From Prorocentrum cordatum (Eukaryota; Sar; Dinophyceae; Prorocentrales; Prorocentraceae), in the NCBI GenBank assembly GCA_963575745.1, contig CAUYUJ010019080.1:38424-102423 (forward strand): a stretch of DNA of 64,000 bases, given 5' to 3'. The position numbers and the translations under genes are program-made. The notes below the pieces were generated by a model. The model searched no databases, was not told the DNA's origin, and was given only the letters and a program-made list of their open reading frames with translations. Below are positions 1 to 10,995 of this stretch, in pieces; positions within the stretch are counted from its first letter, which is position 1, and each line of letters opens with the position of its first letter.

Positions 1-150
1 CGTCATCCGTCTCCTCATCCTCCCCGCCTGGCCGATGGCCGCCGATGGCCACCGAGGGCCGCCCATGGCCGCCGATGCCTACCGAAGGCCCCCCCTTGCA
101 ATCGAAGTCTGCTGATGGACGCCGCCCCGATGACTGCCGACGGCCGCCAA
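1..150. repeat. Degenerate 10-mer repeat (GCCGATGGCC-like)
   Basis: Imperfect tandem copies of a decamer close to GCCGATGGCC, with variants such as ACCGAGGGCC. The array is cut by the window start. No coding signal was seen here or in the following 110 bases. Confidence 0.6.
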
Positions 151-261
151 AGGCCGCGTCCTTGAGCGCGTCGTAGGCGAAGTAGCCCTGCCGCCGCGCG
201 TCACGCGCGAGGGGTGCACAGATGCAAAGGGGCGACTGGTGGCCTGCAGAGGACGTCTCCT

Positions 262-566
262 CAACGTCCTCCTCCTCCTCCTCCTCCTCCTCCTCCTCCT
301 CCTCCTCCTCCTCCTCCTCCTCCTCAGCACCATCATCTTCATCATCATCAGCATCATCAGCATCATCAGCATCCTCATCATCATCAGCGTCAGCCGCAGA
401 AGCCGCATCAGCACCATCATCAGCATCATCATCAGCAGCATCATCACCGTCATCAGCATCATCAGCAGCATCACCATCATCACCCGCATCAGCCTTAGCA
501 TCATCAGCAGCAGCAGCACCATCATCAGCATCATCAGCAGCATCATCATCTCATCACCATCATCAT

Positions 567-613
<47 letters not shown>

Positions 614-840
614 TCAGTATCATCATCCTCAGCGGGATACGCATCGGCATCATCATCAGCAACATCATCATTGTCAGCATCATCAGTATCATCATCAGCA
701 TCCTCATCACCATCATCATCGTCATCATCATCAGCAGCATCATCATCAGAGTCATCCTCCTCCTCTTCCTCCCCATCTGCCGCCTCCTCATCTCAACCTC
801 ACCCTCCTCATCCTCATCCTCATCCTCATCCTCGGCTTGC
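262..840. repeat. Trinucleotide microsatellite (CTC)n then (CAT/CAG)n
   Basis: A pure CTC run (about 264-325) passes into a long mixed run of CAT, CAG and CTC triplets. Long frames through it (poly-Ser, poly-His, poly-Leu) only reflect the triplet and are not genes. Confidence 0.95.
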
Positions 841-861
841 TCCTCTTCCCCCAGTCATTGT

Positions 862-1148
862 CCCACCTGTCGCACCCCGAAGCGTGTCGGCAGGGCGGGC
901 CGGGCGGTCCGCCTGGGCGTTACGCTGCACGTGTGCAAGAGCTTCACGGTTGGCAGGCGGGCAGTTCTCAAAATGTGGCCCTCGCCGCAGCACCGCTGCG
1001 CATTCGTCTTCGAAAACTGCAAGGGCTTCACGGTTGGAGGGTCAAAATGCCGATCTCGCCTACGCGCCGCGCACACGCGTGCTAAAAACTTGCAAGAACT
1101 TCACGGGTGGAGGGCGGGCAGTTTTCAAAATGTAGATCTCGCCTTAGC
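862..1148 (+). repeat. Partial GGA-bounded module, 82 bp units (copy D)
   Basis: It begins with the block GTCGCACCCCGAAGCG, also seen at 20248, and holds about three units of roughly 80 bp. Each unit reads TGCAAGAGCTTCACGG ... TTCAAAATGTGG ... CTCGCC ... GCGCACA. The same block and units occur at 20.2-20.7 kb (+) and, inverted, at 34.5-35.0 kb and 37.1-37.7 kb. This copy lacks the second half of the module and runs straight into the next array. Confidence 0.8.
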
Positions 1149-1149
1149 C

Positions 1150-1650
1150 CACTGGGGCCTTAGGTGGAGCTCCCGATGGGGCCACGAAACGCCGTACTGG
1201 GTGTGGCAGACGCATGTGGTACCCCCCCCCCCTGGGGCTTTAGGTGGAGCTCCCTGTGGGGCCACGAAACGCCGTACTGGGTGTGGCGGACGCATGTGGT
1301 ACCCCCCCCCCCCCTGGGGCCTTCGGTGGAGCTCCCTATGGGGCCACGAAACGCCGTACTGGGTGTGGCGGACGCATGTGGTACCCCCCCCCCTTGGGGC
1401 CTTAGGTGGAGCTTCCTATGGGGCCACGAAACGAACGAATGCTTGTGTCGGACGCATGTGGTACCCCCCCTCCCTGGGGCCTTAGGTGGAGCCCCCCCTA
1501 TGGGGTCACGAGACGCCGAACTGGGTGTGGCGGACGCATGTGGTACCCCCCCCTGGGGCCTTAGGTGGAGCTCCCTATGGGGCCACGAAACGCCGAACTG
1601 GGTGTGGCGGACGCATGTGGTGCCCCCCCCTGGGGCCCTAGGTGGAGCTC
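1150..1650 (+). repeat. 79-82 bp GC-rich tandem array, 7 units
   Basis: Units carry GGTGGAGCTCCC, GGGGCCACGAAACGCCG, TACTGGGTGTGGCGGACGCA and a run of 7-11 C. The same satellite forms a longer array at 29.7-31.0 kb. The two arrays also share the sequence that follows them. Confidence 0.9.
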
Positions 1651-1946
1651 CCTATGGAGGAGGAGGAGGAGGAGGAGGAGGAGGAGGAGGAGGAGTGAGT
1701 GGATGGATGGGACGCGGGGCGCTGTCTCTTCAAAACGAGGACCCAACACCACAGGAGGGTTGGGAAAAAAACCGAACACGGATCCAGGAAATCCGAGATC
1801 GGATCCGCGCGGACGGAAATCGGATCCACCGAAACAAACACTAGAGCCACACTCGGATCCGCGCGAACCTCATGGGATCCGGCGGCGGTCATCTCACACG
1901 CGCCTGCTCGAGATCTGAGGCCGTCGTTCCGGGCCCAAAAAGGAAA

Positions 1947-1972
<26 letters not shown>
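1651..1972 (+). repeat. (GGA)15, shared array flank and poly(A) tract
   Basis: A GGA run is followed by a block beginning GACGCGGGGCGCTGTCTC (1709-1770), nearly identical to 31050-31113 after the second 79 bp array. GGATCC-rich DNA then ends in an A run of about 32 at 1939-1971. The A run could mark a retroposed end, but I found no matching target duplication. Confidence 0.7.
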
Positions 1973-1977
<5 letters not shown>

Positions 1978-2059
1978 TAACGGAGTTCCCCACATAAAGA
2001 CATTTCACGGTCTCGTGGGACCCATGGGGTACGACAACATCAACACGAAGGAGAAGCTG

Positions 2060-3198
2060 GAGAGGCGGGGCCTCCCTGGGGAGGTGGAGGTGGGAAGGGC
2101 ACGAAACCATGTAAATAGTATAGTTTTCGGACACCCTCCTCGCTCAGGCGGGGCCTCCCTGCAGGGGTGGGAGGGGCACGAAACCATGTAAATAGTATAG
2201 CTTTCCGATACCCTCCTCGCTCAGGCGGGGCCTCCCTGGAGAGGTGGGAGGGGCACGAAACCATGTAAATGTTTGGTTTTCGGATACCCTCCTCGCTCAG
2301 GCGGGGCCTCCCTGGAGGGTGGGAGGGGCACGAAACCATGTAAATAGTATGGTTTCCGATACCCTCCTCGCTCAGGCGGGGCCTCCCTGGAGGGGTGGGA
2401 GGGGCACGAAACCATGTAAATAGTATGGTTTCCGATACCCTCCTCGCTCAGGCGGGGCCTCCCTGGAGGGGTGGGAGGGGCACGAAACCATGTAAATAGT
2501 ATGGTATTCCGATACCCTCCTCGCTCAGGCGGGGCCTCCCTGGAGGGGTGGGAGGGGCACGAAACCATGTAAATAGTATGGTTTCCGATACCCTCCTCGC
2601 TCAGGCGGGGCCTCCCTGGAGGGGTGGGAGGGGCACGAAACCATGTAAATAGTATGGTTTTCCGATACCCTCCTCGCTCAGGCGGGGCCTCCCTGGAGGG
2701 GTGGGAGGGGCACGAAACCATGTAAATAGTATGGTATTCCGATACCCTCCTCGCTCAGGCGGGGCCTCCCTGGAGGGGTGGGAGGGGCACGAAACCATGT
2801 AAATAGTATGGTATTCCGATACCCTCCTCGCTCAGGCGGGGCCTCCCTGGAGGGGTGGGAGGGGCACGAAACCATGTAAATAGTATGGTATTCCGATACC
2901 CTCCTCGCTCAGGCGGGGCCTCCCTGGAGGGGTGGGAGGGGCACGAAACCATGTAAATAGTATGGTTTTCCGATACCCTCCTCGCTCAGGCGGGGCCTCC
3001 CTGGAGGGGTGGGAGGGGCACGAAACCATGTAAATAGTATGGTTTCCGATACCCTCCTCGCTCAGGCGGGGCCTCCCTGGAGGGGTGGGAGGGGCACGAA
3101 ACCATGTAAATAGTATGGTTTCCGATACCCTCCTCGCTCAGGCGGGGCCTCCCTGGAGGGGTGGGAGGGGCACGAAACCATGTAAGTAGTATGGTTTT
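2060..3198 (+). repeat. 77 bp tandem satellite, about 15 units
   Basis: The anchor CACGAAACCATGTAAATAGT recurs at 2100, 2177, 2254, 2329 and onwards to 3171, a period of 75-77 bp. Each unit also holds CGATACCCTCCTCGCTCAGG and GCGGGGCCTCCCTGGAG. Units are nearly identical, differing mainly by 1-2 bases at TATGGTTTTCCG, which points to recent homogenisation. Confidence 0.95.
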
Positions 3199-3452
3199 CG
3201 GTATGGAGTGGTATGGAATGGTATGGTAGGTATGGTATGGTACGGTATGGTATGATATGGTATGGTATGGTACTGGAGGTATGGTATGGTATGGTACGGT
3301 GTGGCATTGGTGTGATATGGTATGGTATGCTATGGTACGCCATGGTATGGTATGGTACGGTATGGTACGTATGGTGTGGTATGGTATGGTATGGTATGGT
3401 ATGGTATGTGTGGTAGGAACTATGGTATGGTATGGTGTGTGTGGTAGGAATA
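3199..3452 (+). repeat. (ATGGT)n pentanucleotide microsatellite
   Basis: About 250 bases of ATGGT/ACGGT pentamers with point variants. It starts exactly where the 77 bp satellite ends. Confidence 0.95.
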
Positions 3453-3540
3453 ATATTGTGCTGTATGGAAGATGGAGCGGGAGGTGGGTGGGAAGGAGAG
3501 GGTGTTCTGGGAAAACAAGAACCCCACTCAGGATGTGGGG

Positions 3541-3790
3541 GGGAAAAAAAAAAAAAAAAAAAAAAACTGTCGTCCCTGGGGGGGCAGAAACCCCTCCTCT
3601 GCACTACTCCTTCCTCAACATCCCCCGGGCCCAAGAGGAAAAAACTGTCGTCTCTGGGGGGGCAGAAACCCCTCCTCTGCACTATTCCTTCCTCAACATC
3701 CCCCTCCTCGTCCTCCTCCTCCTCCTCCTCCTCCTCCTCGTCCTCCTCCTCATCCTCGTCCTCCTCCTCCTCGTCCTCCTCCTCCTCCGC
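3541..3790 (+). repeat. A tract, 75 bp direct repeat and (CTC)n
   Basis: An A run (3544-3565) leads into two copies of a segment of about 75 bp containing AAAAACTGTCGTC, GGGGGGGCAGAAACCCCTCC and CTCAACATCCCC. A CTC tract with CTCGTC interruptions follows. Confidence 0.85.
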
Positions 3791-4484
3791 CTTGTCGTTG
3801 CAGGTGGCTCTTCCTGGCCGCAACGTCAGACGCGCCGGCAAGGCAGGCTGGGCGTCTCGCTCGCAGGCGTCCTCGAGGGCCGCAGTCGAAAGGCCAGGCG
3901 CTTGCAGCAACGATGCACGACAGATGCGTGTCGTGGCCACCCTGGCATTGGTTCCTGACACCGCGTGGGTCGTGCAATCTTGAACGATCAACCTTGAACG
4001 CCCACGGTCAACCTTGAACGCCCGCGACGGGGTCGCCGCCGCGTCGACACGGCGCGAACCTACCGTACATGGACGGGGGCTGGATCGCTTGCAGAATCGC
4101 GCCCTCGCCTCGGCACCGCGGCCAGACTTCTGAACAGCGTCACAAAGGGATCCTGGTGTTTGCTTCAACACTCCCACGAGTGGAGCGCAGCGACGCGGTT
4201 GCAAACAAGAAGCACGTCCCCGCCTGGACTGCGAGGCGGGAACCGACGTCCTGCGACCCCAGCGGGCAGCGGACATGGATACAGTATGGCCCCAGGGAGC
4301 CCGAATACGTCCATATCCACAGACTGCCGAGGTCTCCGCAGATCGATTTACCAGGCGGCAGTTGTGGATTAATCCCCGCCCCGGATGGCTGCCGCGGGCG
4401 TCAATCTCAAAACGCCTCCATCAGCTGCAAGTGGGGAAGGCAGACCACCGTCGAGCTCACTTTGCTTGGGCACTCCGGATCTCA
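3791..4484. other. Unassigned unique DNA
   Basis: No recognisable gene. A 24 bp direct duplication (TCAACCTTGAACGCCC twice, 3990-4024) is the only local structure noted. Confidence 0.4.
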
Positions 4485-4682
4485 TAATAAGGGGGGGGGT
4501 CTACTTTTGGGGGGGGTCTAACGGGCCTCGTCCAGCAAGATTTCGGGGGGGTCTCGCTTTTGGACCCTCATTTGCCTCCCAAGGGGGGGTCTACTTCGGG
4601 TTGTCATGCAAATCGTTTGGGAGGGTCTACAAGTTGTCGACATCTGATGATGACTTGGGGGGGGTTCAGCTCCACGCCAGTC
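4485..4682 (+). repeat. G7-TCTA punctuated repeat, left cluster
   Basis: Six blocks of 6-9 G followed by TCTA, TCTC or TTCA are spaced about 24-42 bases apart, with non-identical sequence between them. A second cluster lies at 5476-5632. Together they bracket the (GAC)n/(GTC)n tracts. Confidence 0.7.
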
Positions 4683-4689
4683 GCAAGCT

Positions 4690-5021
4690 CCCTGACGACG
4701 ACGCCGACGCCGACGACCACGACGCCCGCGACAGCGACGACCACCGCGACGACGACGCCGACGCCGACGCCGAGGACAACAAAGCAGACGATGACGAAGA
4801 AGACGAGGACGACGACGACGACGACGATGACAACGAGTCCGACTACCGGGACGACGACGACGACGACGACGATCACGCCGTTGACGACGCAGAGAACGAC
4901 CACGGTAGCAAACGACAACGACACGGATGACGACGAAAACCACGACGAACCCGACGACGACGATGACACCGACGACGACACCCACGAAGATGACGACGAC
5001 ACCGCGACGACAAGAACGAAT

Positions 5022-5067
<46 letters not shown>

Positions 5068-5170
5068 CGACGACGACGACGACACGGACGACGGCGAGGA
5101 AAATGACGAGGACGACGACAATCCCGACGACAACGATGAAGACGGGGACACCGACGACAAGGACGCCGAC
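4690..5170 (+). repeat. (GAC)n trinucleotide tract
   Basis: About 480 bases of GAC-type triplets with scattered variants. Frames through it give poly-Asp, poly-Thr or poly-Arg artefacts. Confidence 0.95.
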
Positions 5171-5332
5171 CCAGGAGCGCGGACGCGTCCACACAATTTC
5201 CAAATCCACACTTGACATGAAGGAAAACCTTCCGACAAACATAGGATTATAACTTTTCAGCGCGGAAAAGAAAACACGACGACGGGTCCATGCTGATATT
5301 GATGCTCATGATGACCGTGTGAAGGATGCCGT

Positions 5333-5465
5333 TGCTGTTATCGTCGTCGTCGGTGTTGTCGTCACCGTCGTCGTCGCCGCCGTCATCGTCGCCGTCGTCG
5401 CCTCATTGTAGTAGTCGTGGTCGTCGTCGATGTCGTCACTGGCGCCATCGTCGGCGTCGTCGTCG
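5333..5465 (+). repeat. (GTC)n tract, inverse of the GAC tract
   Basis: TCG/GTC triplets run in the opposite sense to the tract at 4690-5170. About 160 bases of ordinary sequence separate the two. Confidence 0.9.
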
Positions 5466-5475
5466 TCTTTCTGGG

Positions 5476-5632
5476 GGGGTCCAACAATTTGCGCCTCAAC
5501 GCTTCTCTGTGGGGGGGGGTCTAGATACAAATGTCAAACGATGCTTCTGGGGGGGTCTGAATCTTGGTGCGGTTGCGCCGCTCTTGGGGGGGGTCCCGAA
5601 CGAGCCGTCAAACACGTTTGTGACCCCCCCCA
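5476..5632 (+). repeat. G7-TC punctuated repeat, right cluster
   Basis: Four G7-9 TC blocks at about 36-48 base spacing. The cluster ends with a C8 run in the opposite sense at about 5625. Confidence 0.7.
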
Positions 5633-6399
5633 CACGATTGTGAGATCTGGAGTACGTTATGTTGTCGATTGTGGCCGTTACTCCGCCAGCAGGAGTAGAC
5701 CCAACAAAATCCGCCACTGCGTCTCCTGGCAAGCTACAGCGTGTTAGAGTGCTGCGCGCTTCTCGGCCTCAAAGTCAGTCAAGAAGCCCCTTGACGATAC
5801 AAGAGAGCTCCCACACGGCGTCAATTATGCAACCAAGCGATCGACTAACAAATCGGGCAGGCAGGATCCAAAACATAGCTGTTCCTCGCCTGGGTCGCTG
5901 GCTGCGGCCTGGCGGCCACGATGGCGGCGACGACGACGATAAGCTGGGAGTGCCTCTGAAATCTTCCACTTCTCAGCGAGGCACTACGACCCTCACCCCT
6001 GGGCATTTCTTGATTGTGAGGCGAGCACCCCACGAAGGTCCCTTCTGCCAACGCTGTCCCCCAGCGATGACCTCGTCGGTGCACGCTATTCCCCCTTGCC
6101 AGGGCTTCCTCCGTGCACGCTGTCTCCAAGGTGGGGGGCTGACGGATGGTAGGCGGGCCGCTGACGCCACATCGCACGTCATCTCTGCAACGCCAACCGT
6201 ATGTCCGAGGCTCCGAGAACACGCGCATACGCCTCGAGAGAGCGCAGGAAGGCCCAGCAGCCCCCAGGGAAGCCCCAGGAGGGCCGCAGGGAGGCCCTGC
6301 AGAGGCCGCAGAGGCTTCCACTGCAGATCAAGGAACGGCATGAGACATGCTAGGTGGCAACTTATGGGAGCCTCCCATACCATCTTGTCGGCTCTTGCG
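5633..6399. other. Unassigned unique DNA
   Basis: No supported gene, RNA or repeat seen on either strand. Frames of up to 250 codons lack any family signature. Confidence 0.4.
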
Positions 6400-6545
6400 A
6401 ATCGACGCTAGTCAACGCGAAACCGACGCTAGTGGACGCTACATCGACGCTCATCGACGCTAATCGACGCTAACCGACGCTAACCGACGCCAAATCGGCG
6501 CTGTCTCATCGACTCCTGGACGCTACTCGACGCGAGTCGACGCGA
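6400..6545 (+). repeat. 10 bp tandem repeat (CGACGCTAAC)
   Basis: About a dozen imperfect decamers such as CGACGCTAAT and CGACGCTAAC. Confidence 0.85.
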
Positions 6546-6659
6546 ATGACAGAATTAAAAGGGTAGACCAGGCTCCCACGATTTGCCACCGAGGACACGA
6601 CTTGTTGGTGCGTCGGCGGCTGGGCAGGGGGACGTCTGCGCTGGCGACGGGATGCCTAA

Positions 6660-6840
6660 CTGAGTAGTCGAAGCCAATCTGGCGCCAATCTAGCAGGCCC
6701 AATCTGGCAAACGGGGGCAATCTGGCGAGGGAGCCAACGCGAATCCAGTCTGGCGAATAACCCAAATCATCCAGTTTGGCCGGGCCAGATTGGCCCTTGG
6801 GGCCCAGTCCAATCTGACAGTCTGGCCTTCGACTACCCAG
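6660..6840 (+). repeat. Degenerate CAATCTGGCG repeat
   Basis: Repeated CAATCTGG, CAGTCTGG and CCAGATTGG words at irregular 12-25 base spacing, partly in inverted sense. Confidence 0.6.
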
Positions 6841-6984
6841 CCTAAGGGGGATGCCGTTAGAGCGAATTGTGCCACCATGCACGAAGAGGAGCGGGGGGAG
6901 GCCGCGGCCGAAAGAGGGGCGGACGGAGCGAGCGGCGCAGGGGGGGGGGACGGATCGCTCCCCGAGCGGGCGGCGCGGCCACTA

Positions 6985-7147
6985 CCAAGGGGCCCAGGGA
7001 CACACAAATAAGTACACACAAGTAGCAGGACTCCCCAGATTTATCCATATTCTTAGGGTTGTTGCCTTCCCCCCCACTTCCCAGATTTTCCCATGTTTTC
7101 CTGGGAGTCGACGATTCATTGTGTCTGTGTGTTTCTTTTCCTCCTGA
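6985..7147 (+). mobile_element. MITE family 1, copy 1, with 5 bp TSD CACTA
   Basis: A 163 bp element with related copies at 33452-33613 (inverted), 38156-38328 and 48620-48785. The 5' end matches TGAAGGGGCCC (here CCAAGGGGCCC), followed by GACACACAAATAA. The 3' end reads TGTGTCTGTGTGTT ... CCTCCTGA. The ends form an imperfect inverted repeat. CACTA stands on both sides (6980-6984 and 7148-7152). The element has no coding capacity, so it is read as non-autonomous. Confidence 0.85.
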
Positions 7148-7306
7148 CACTAGAGGACATGAAAACAAGCCCTCGGAGATCCGCGCGGACCTCGAGGGCC
7201 TGCGCTGGAGACCCCCGCTCCCCCACCGCGCGGCACGCGCCGGGCAGCGGCGCCCAAGGCGCGGTCGAGACGTTGGGGGGGGGGAGGGCGGCCAAGCGCA
7301 GACTGA

Positions 7307-7467
7307 GGTCGGCCACGTCATCCTGCAGGCGGATCTGGGAAGAAAAATTAAAGAGATAGTCAAGACTGCCCCCCCCCCCCAAAAAAAAAAAAACACGAAG
7401 AAGGGTCACCACTATTGCTTCCTGACTCTTCTTGAACATACTCCTCCTGTGGAGGGACACGCCCGAC
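7307..7467 (+). mobile_element. MITE family 2, copy 1 (25 bp TIR)
   Basis: A diverged copy of the family best seen at 51988-52122. The left end is GTCGGCCACGTCATCCTGCAGG and the right end CTCCTGTGGAGGGACACGCCCGAC. These are inverted repeats of one another. The interior is A-rich and AT-rich with no open frame. Confidence 0.75.
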
Positions 7468-7830
7468 TGGAGCGCAGACCCCGGAAACCCGCGCGGGCAT
7501 CCCAAAGTTCGCGTTCGTGCCCGCTGTGTGTTCTACCCCGAGAGCCCCACCCCCTCCGAGAGCCAGGCAGGGCGGGCCTCCGCTGCACCGAACCGCGACG
7601 CCGCAGCGGATCGGAAGCGGACCCCATCGCCAGCGCAGCGGCGGCCCGAGGCGAGCCGAAAGCGGATCGCAGCGCACGGCTCCGGCCAGCCCTGGCCGAT
7701 GCCAGCCGACATCGAATCGTAGCAGGATCGAGGCCCCGGCCAGCGAATCGAATCGCATCGCCTCGGCTCGCAGGCGGCCCTGCACGGCGCCCGGGGGGGA
7801 CGCGCAGGGCCCCGCGGCTCCACGGCGCGC
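7468..7830. other. Unassigned GC-rich DNA
   Basis: GC-rich with recurring GGATCG/CGGATC words. No gene signature on either strand. Confidence 0.4.
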
Positions 7831-7837
7831 GATATCT

Positions 7838-7975
7838 ATACATATATATATATATATATATATACAGGTGTATGTGTATACAAATATAACTATAAATATA
7901 TACATATATATATATATACAAGACTGCATTGGCGCTGCGCGCCATGCACCATGGTCCTTTGAGTTCTGCACGCAA
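7838..7975 (+). repeat. (TA)n tract plus dispersed block shared with 60.9 kb
   Basis: Two TA runs are followed by AAGACTGCATTGGCGCTGCG and GCGCCATGCACCATGG. The same block, with a few changes, follows another TA run at 60845-60940. This is therefore a dispersed repeat associated with a TA microsatellite. Confidence 0.7.
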
Positions 7976-8239
7976 GCGAAATGCGTGCGTGCGTACATGC
8001 GCGCATGCATGTATACGCGCGCACGTGCATGCACGTTCCTTATTAATGTCTAGGTGTATGCAATATACTTACATTGTTGTATGTGTACACAGCGTACATA
8101 TGTACATATAAATGTATGTGTGTATGGGTACGAACATGCATATGCAACTCGTACGGGGCATCCTCGGGCATCTTCGCTGCATAACACGAGACCCTCAACG
8201 ACTGGGTCACAATGTGAAATGTCATGGGAGCAAAACCAA

Positions 8240-9409
8240 TACATGTTGGCACTCGGAAACATCGTGGGGGTGTTTTCGGGGCCCTCGTGGGCCGTTTTGG
8301 CGCCTTCATGGGCCGTCCTGGGGTCTTCTTGGGCCGTCTTGGGGAGCTTGGGCCCGCTGGAGCCCCCTTTGGACCCATCTTGGGCACTTCCGGGGACCTC
8401 CCATGGCCCTTTTGGATCTGTGCTGGGAGCCCTTGGGGGGCCTCTTGGTTCCATTATGGGCTGTCTTGGGGCTCTCGTGGGCAATCGTGGGGCCCGGCTC
8501 GGCCGTCTTGAAGCTTTCTTGGGGGCCTTTTGGAGCGTCTTGAGGCGATCTCGGGGGCTTTGAAACCGTCTTGAAAGCTGATGACATCTGAAAGGCGAAT
8601 ATGCAAAAATTGTAAGTTTTACGAGGGGAATGGGACGATTTTTGTGCTTTGAAGGCCCCTTGGAAAGCTTTGTGGGGTGCCTTGGGGGTATTTATGTTGG
8701 CATTAGGAAACATCGTGGGGGTGCTTTCGGGGCCCTCGTGGGCCGTTTTGGCACCTTCATGGGCCGTCCTGGAGCCTTCTTGGGCCATCTGGGGGAGCTT
8801 GGGCCCGCTGGAGCCCCCTTTGGACCCATCTTGGGCACTTCCGGGGACCTCCCATGGCCCTTTTGGATCTGTGCTGGGAGCCCTTGGGGGGCCTCTTGCT
8901 TCCATTATGGGCTGTCTTGGGGCTCTCGTGGGCGATCGTGGGGCCCGGCTCGGCCGTCTTGAAGCTTTCTTGGGGGCCTTTTGGATCGTCTTGAGACGAT
9001 CTCGGGGGCTTTGACACCGTCTTGAAAGCTGATGACATCCGAAAGGCGAATATGCTAAAATTTTAAGTTTTACGAGGGGAATGGGACGATTTTGTGCTTT
9101 GAAGGCCCCTTGAAAAGTTTTTTGGGGTGCCTTGGGGGTCTTTATGTTGGCATTCGGAAACATCGTGGGGGTGCTTTCGGGGCCCTCGTGGGCCGTTTTG
9201 GCACCTTCATGGGCCGTCCTGGGGCCTTCTTGGGCCGTCTTGGGGAGCTTGGGCCCGCTGGAGCCCCCTTTGGACCCATCTTGGGCACTTCCAGGGACCT
9301 CCCATGGCCCTTTTGGGTCTGTGCTGGGAGCCCTTGGGGGCCTCTTGGTTCCATTATGGGTTGTCTTGGGGCTCTCGTGGGCGATCGTGGAGCCCGGCTC
9401 GGCCGTCTT
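8240..9409 (+). repeat. 450 bp tandem repeat array, units 1-3a
   Basis: The marker TTGGCA(C/T)T(C/A)GGAAACATCG occurs at 8246, 8697 and 9147, giving a period of 450-451. Units are about 95 percent alike by eye and are internally built from TCTTGGGGGCC-like words. Unit 3 stops at 9409 and resumes at 13435-13532 and again at about 15500. The pieces sum to about 450 bases, so one unit was split by two insertions. Confidence 0.92.
9391..9409 (+). repeat. Target-site duplication, left copy (19 bp)
   Basis: AGCCCGGCTCGGCCGTCTT, identical to 13416-13434. It belongs to the 450 bp repeat and was duplicated when the retrocopy inserted. Confidence 0.92.
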
Positions 9410-9417
9410 TTTTTTTT

Positions 9418-10995
9418 GTTTCAACGGTCGGGAGTGCGATCGTTGCTTGTCGTCAAATGATTTCCCACGTCCCTGGCATCATCATTCTGCCTAACAGACA
9501 GGCTGATGGACCTCTGGAAGATCTCAACAACGACGACGCCGCTGTTGCTCTATCTGTAGCAGGGAGATGTCGCTGACAGGAGACTGAGCCTCGGCGGCCA
9601 GCAGGTCGCACGTGTGCCCGGCGCGCTTCTTGCCCAGCAGTGTGCCCCCGGCTCGCGCCGCGGACGCGGCTCGCGATCGCCCTCGCTGCGACCAAAAAAG
9701 GTATCCAGCGCACAGTGGAGGGTTTCTCCGAAGGGCTTCGGCGACCCGTCCTCCTCCTCCTCCTCCTCCGCCTCCTCGTCTCCTTCTCCTTCTCCTTCTC
9801 CTATTGGCTCCTATTGGCTATGTGGCTGTCCGTTACCGCTGATCGATAAGGCAGCCCAAAAACAGTACCGAAGGCAAGGGCAAATAATGGGTTCAGGCGG
9901 TGGCGGACGTCCAACCCGCGTGAGCCGACCATTTCAACGGGGATGACCTCCCAAAGCTCGCTCCTGAGCTGGGGTCGATCCCATTTCTGAGAAGTCTAGA
10001 ACGGGCAGCACGGTTGCGAGGACCTTTCTCATCATATATCTGGTACGAGAGAAAACATACGTTTGCTTCTCGGGATCCTCTTGGAGGTCCCCTTGGGCAA
10101 GCATCGTGCTGTGAGTCCGCCACATGCTTGCGTAGCAGGTACGCCGCGCCCGAGCCCCATTTCAGCTGGCGTCTCCTCGCCCAAGCGCCCGGAGACATGC
10201 TGAGACACTGACGCCGCCGTGCCCGAGGCCCCGGACGCCGCCGCGCCGCGGCAGACACGAGAGAGGCCACGGCTCCGCCGTCGACCACACAAGGTCTGCC
10301 GCGACGCGGCCTGGCGGCGAGGCGGCCCGTCGCCGCCGAGGCGGCAGGGCGCTGCCAAACGTGGCAGCGTGGAACGGCCCAGCGGCGCTGGATCGGTGGC
10401 AAGAGGGAACAGCACTGAGCTTATGCACAGACCTGCTATTCGCGGTGTGCAGACATTCTCCGCTCTCGAGAACATGGGCTCCTGCTATTGAACGCACTGC
10501 GGGCCGAGCCTCCTGGTGCTGGGAAGCCCTGCAACACCACGCGCCTTCCATTCCGCCTGGAAGACTGGAGCGCTGACTCCACAGAAGAGGGATGGCTGGG
10601 CGAGGAGCTGCTGCGCCAGCGGCCAGGAGAGAAGCGAGGAGGCAGGAGGAGGAGGAGTATGGATAAACGAGAGGTGCCGACAGGATGAGGTCGGTAGCGT
10701 TGTTCCCACGAAATAGAAAGGAGCGCTCTGTAGGAATCCTTAGGAACCTGTAGACAAACTCGCCGCTCGGGCCCATGGAAAATCCGAACTTACTCTCGGA
10801 GGCGATGGGAAATCCGCACTCGCTCGTTCGAGCGAGACGAACTCCATGGACTCGTGAATCGCTCTGCTGCGATTGGCTATGACTCGAAGAACCGACACAA
10901 CAGCGCCACCGCGCCCGCTCGGGGTGGCTGTCGTGCACGCCCAGGGCGCCAAAACTGGGGCACTCTCGCCTCCGGCGGAGCTACCCTCTATCAGG
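9418..10995 (-). other. 3' region of the retrocopied mRNA
   Basis: It lies between the stop codon and the A tail of the retrocopy, so it is inferred to be 3' UTR. It holds a short CTC tract near 9750-9790. Minus-strand frames of up to 258 codons occur, but I recognise no family in them. A 1.6 kb 3' UTR is long, so a second frame or later insertions are possible. Confidence 0.6.

Noticed and set aside
1939-1972. Second poly(A)-tailed retrocopy ending at 1971
   Set aside because: A32 is present, but no matching direct repeat or spliced leader was found upstream.
3062-4276. 404-codon minus frame across the 77 bp satellite, ATGGT tract and CTC tract
   Set aside because: Composed almost wholly of repeat translation (REAPPERGG, YHTIPYH, poly-Glu).
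4485-5632. CRISPR-like regular spacing of G7TC blocks
   Set aside because: Repeats are only about 10 bases of mostly G, spacing is uneven, there are no cas genes, and the genome is eukaryotic.
8306-9424. 372-codon minus frame in the 450 bp repeat array
   Set aside because: It repeats every 150 residues with the satellite and has only PKRPP/GPSSPRRPK content.
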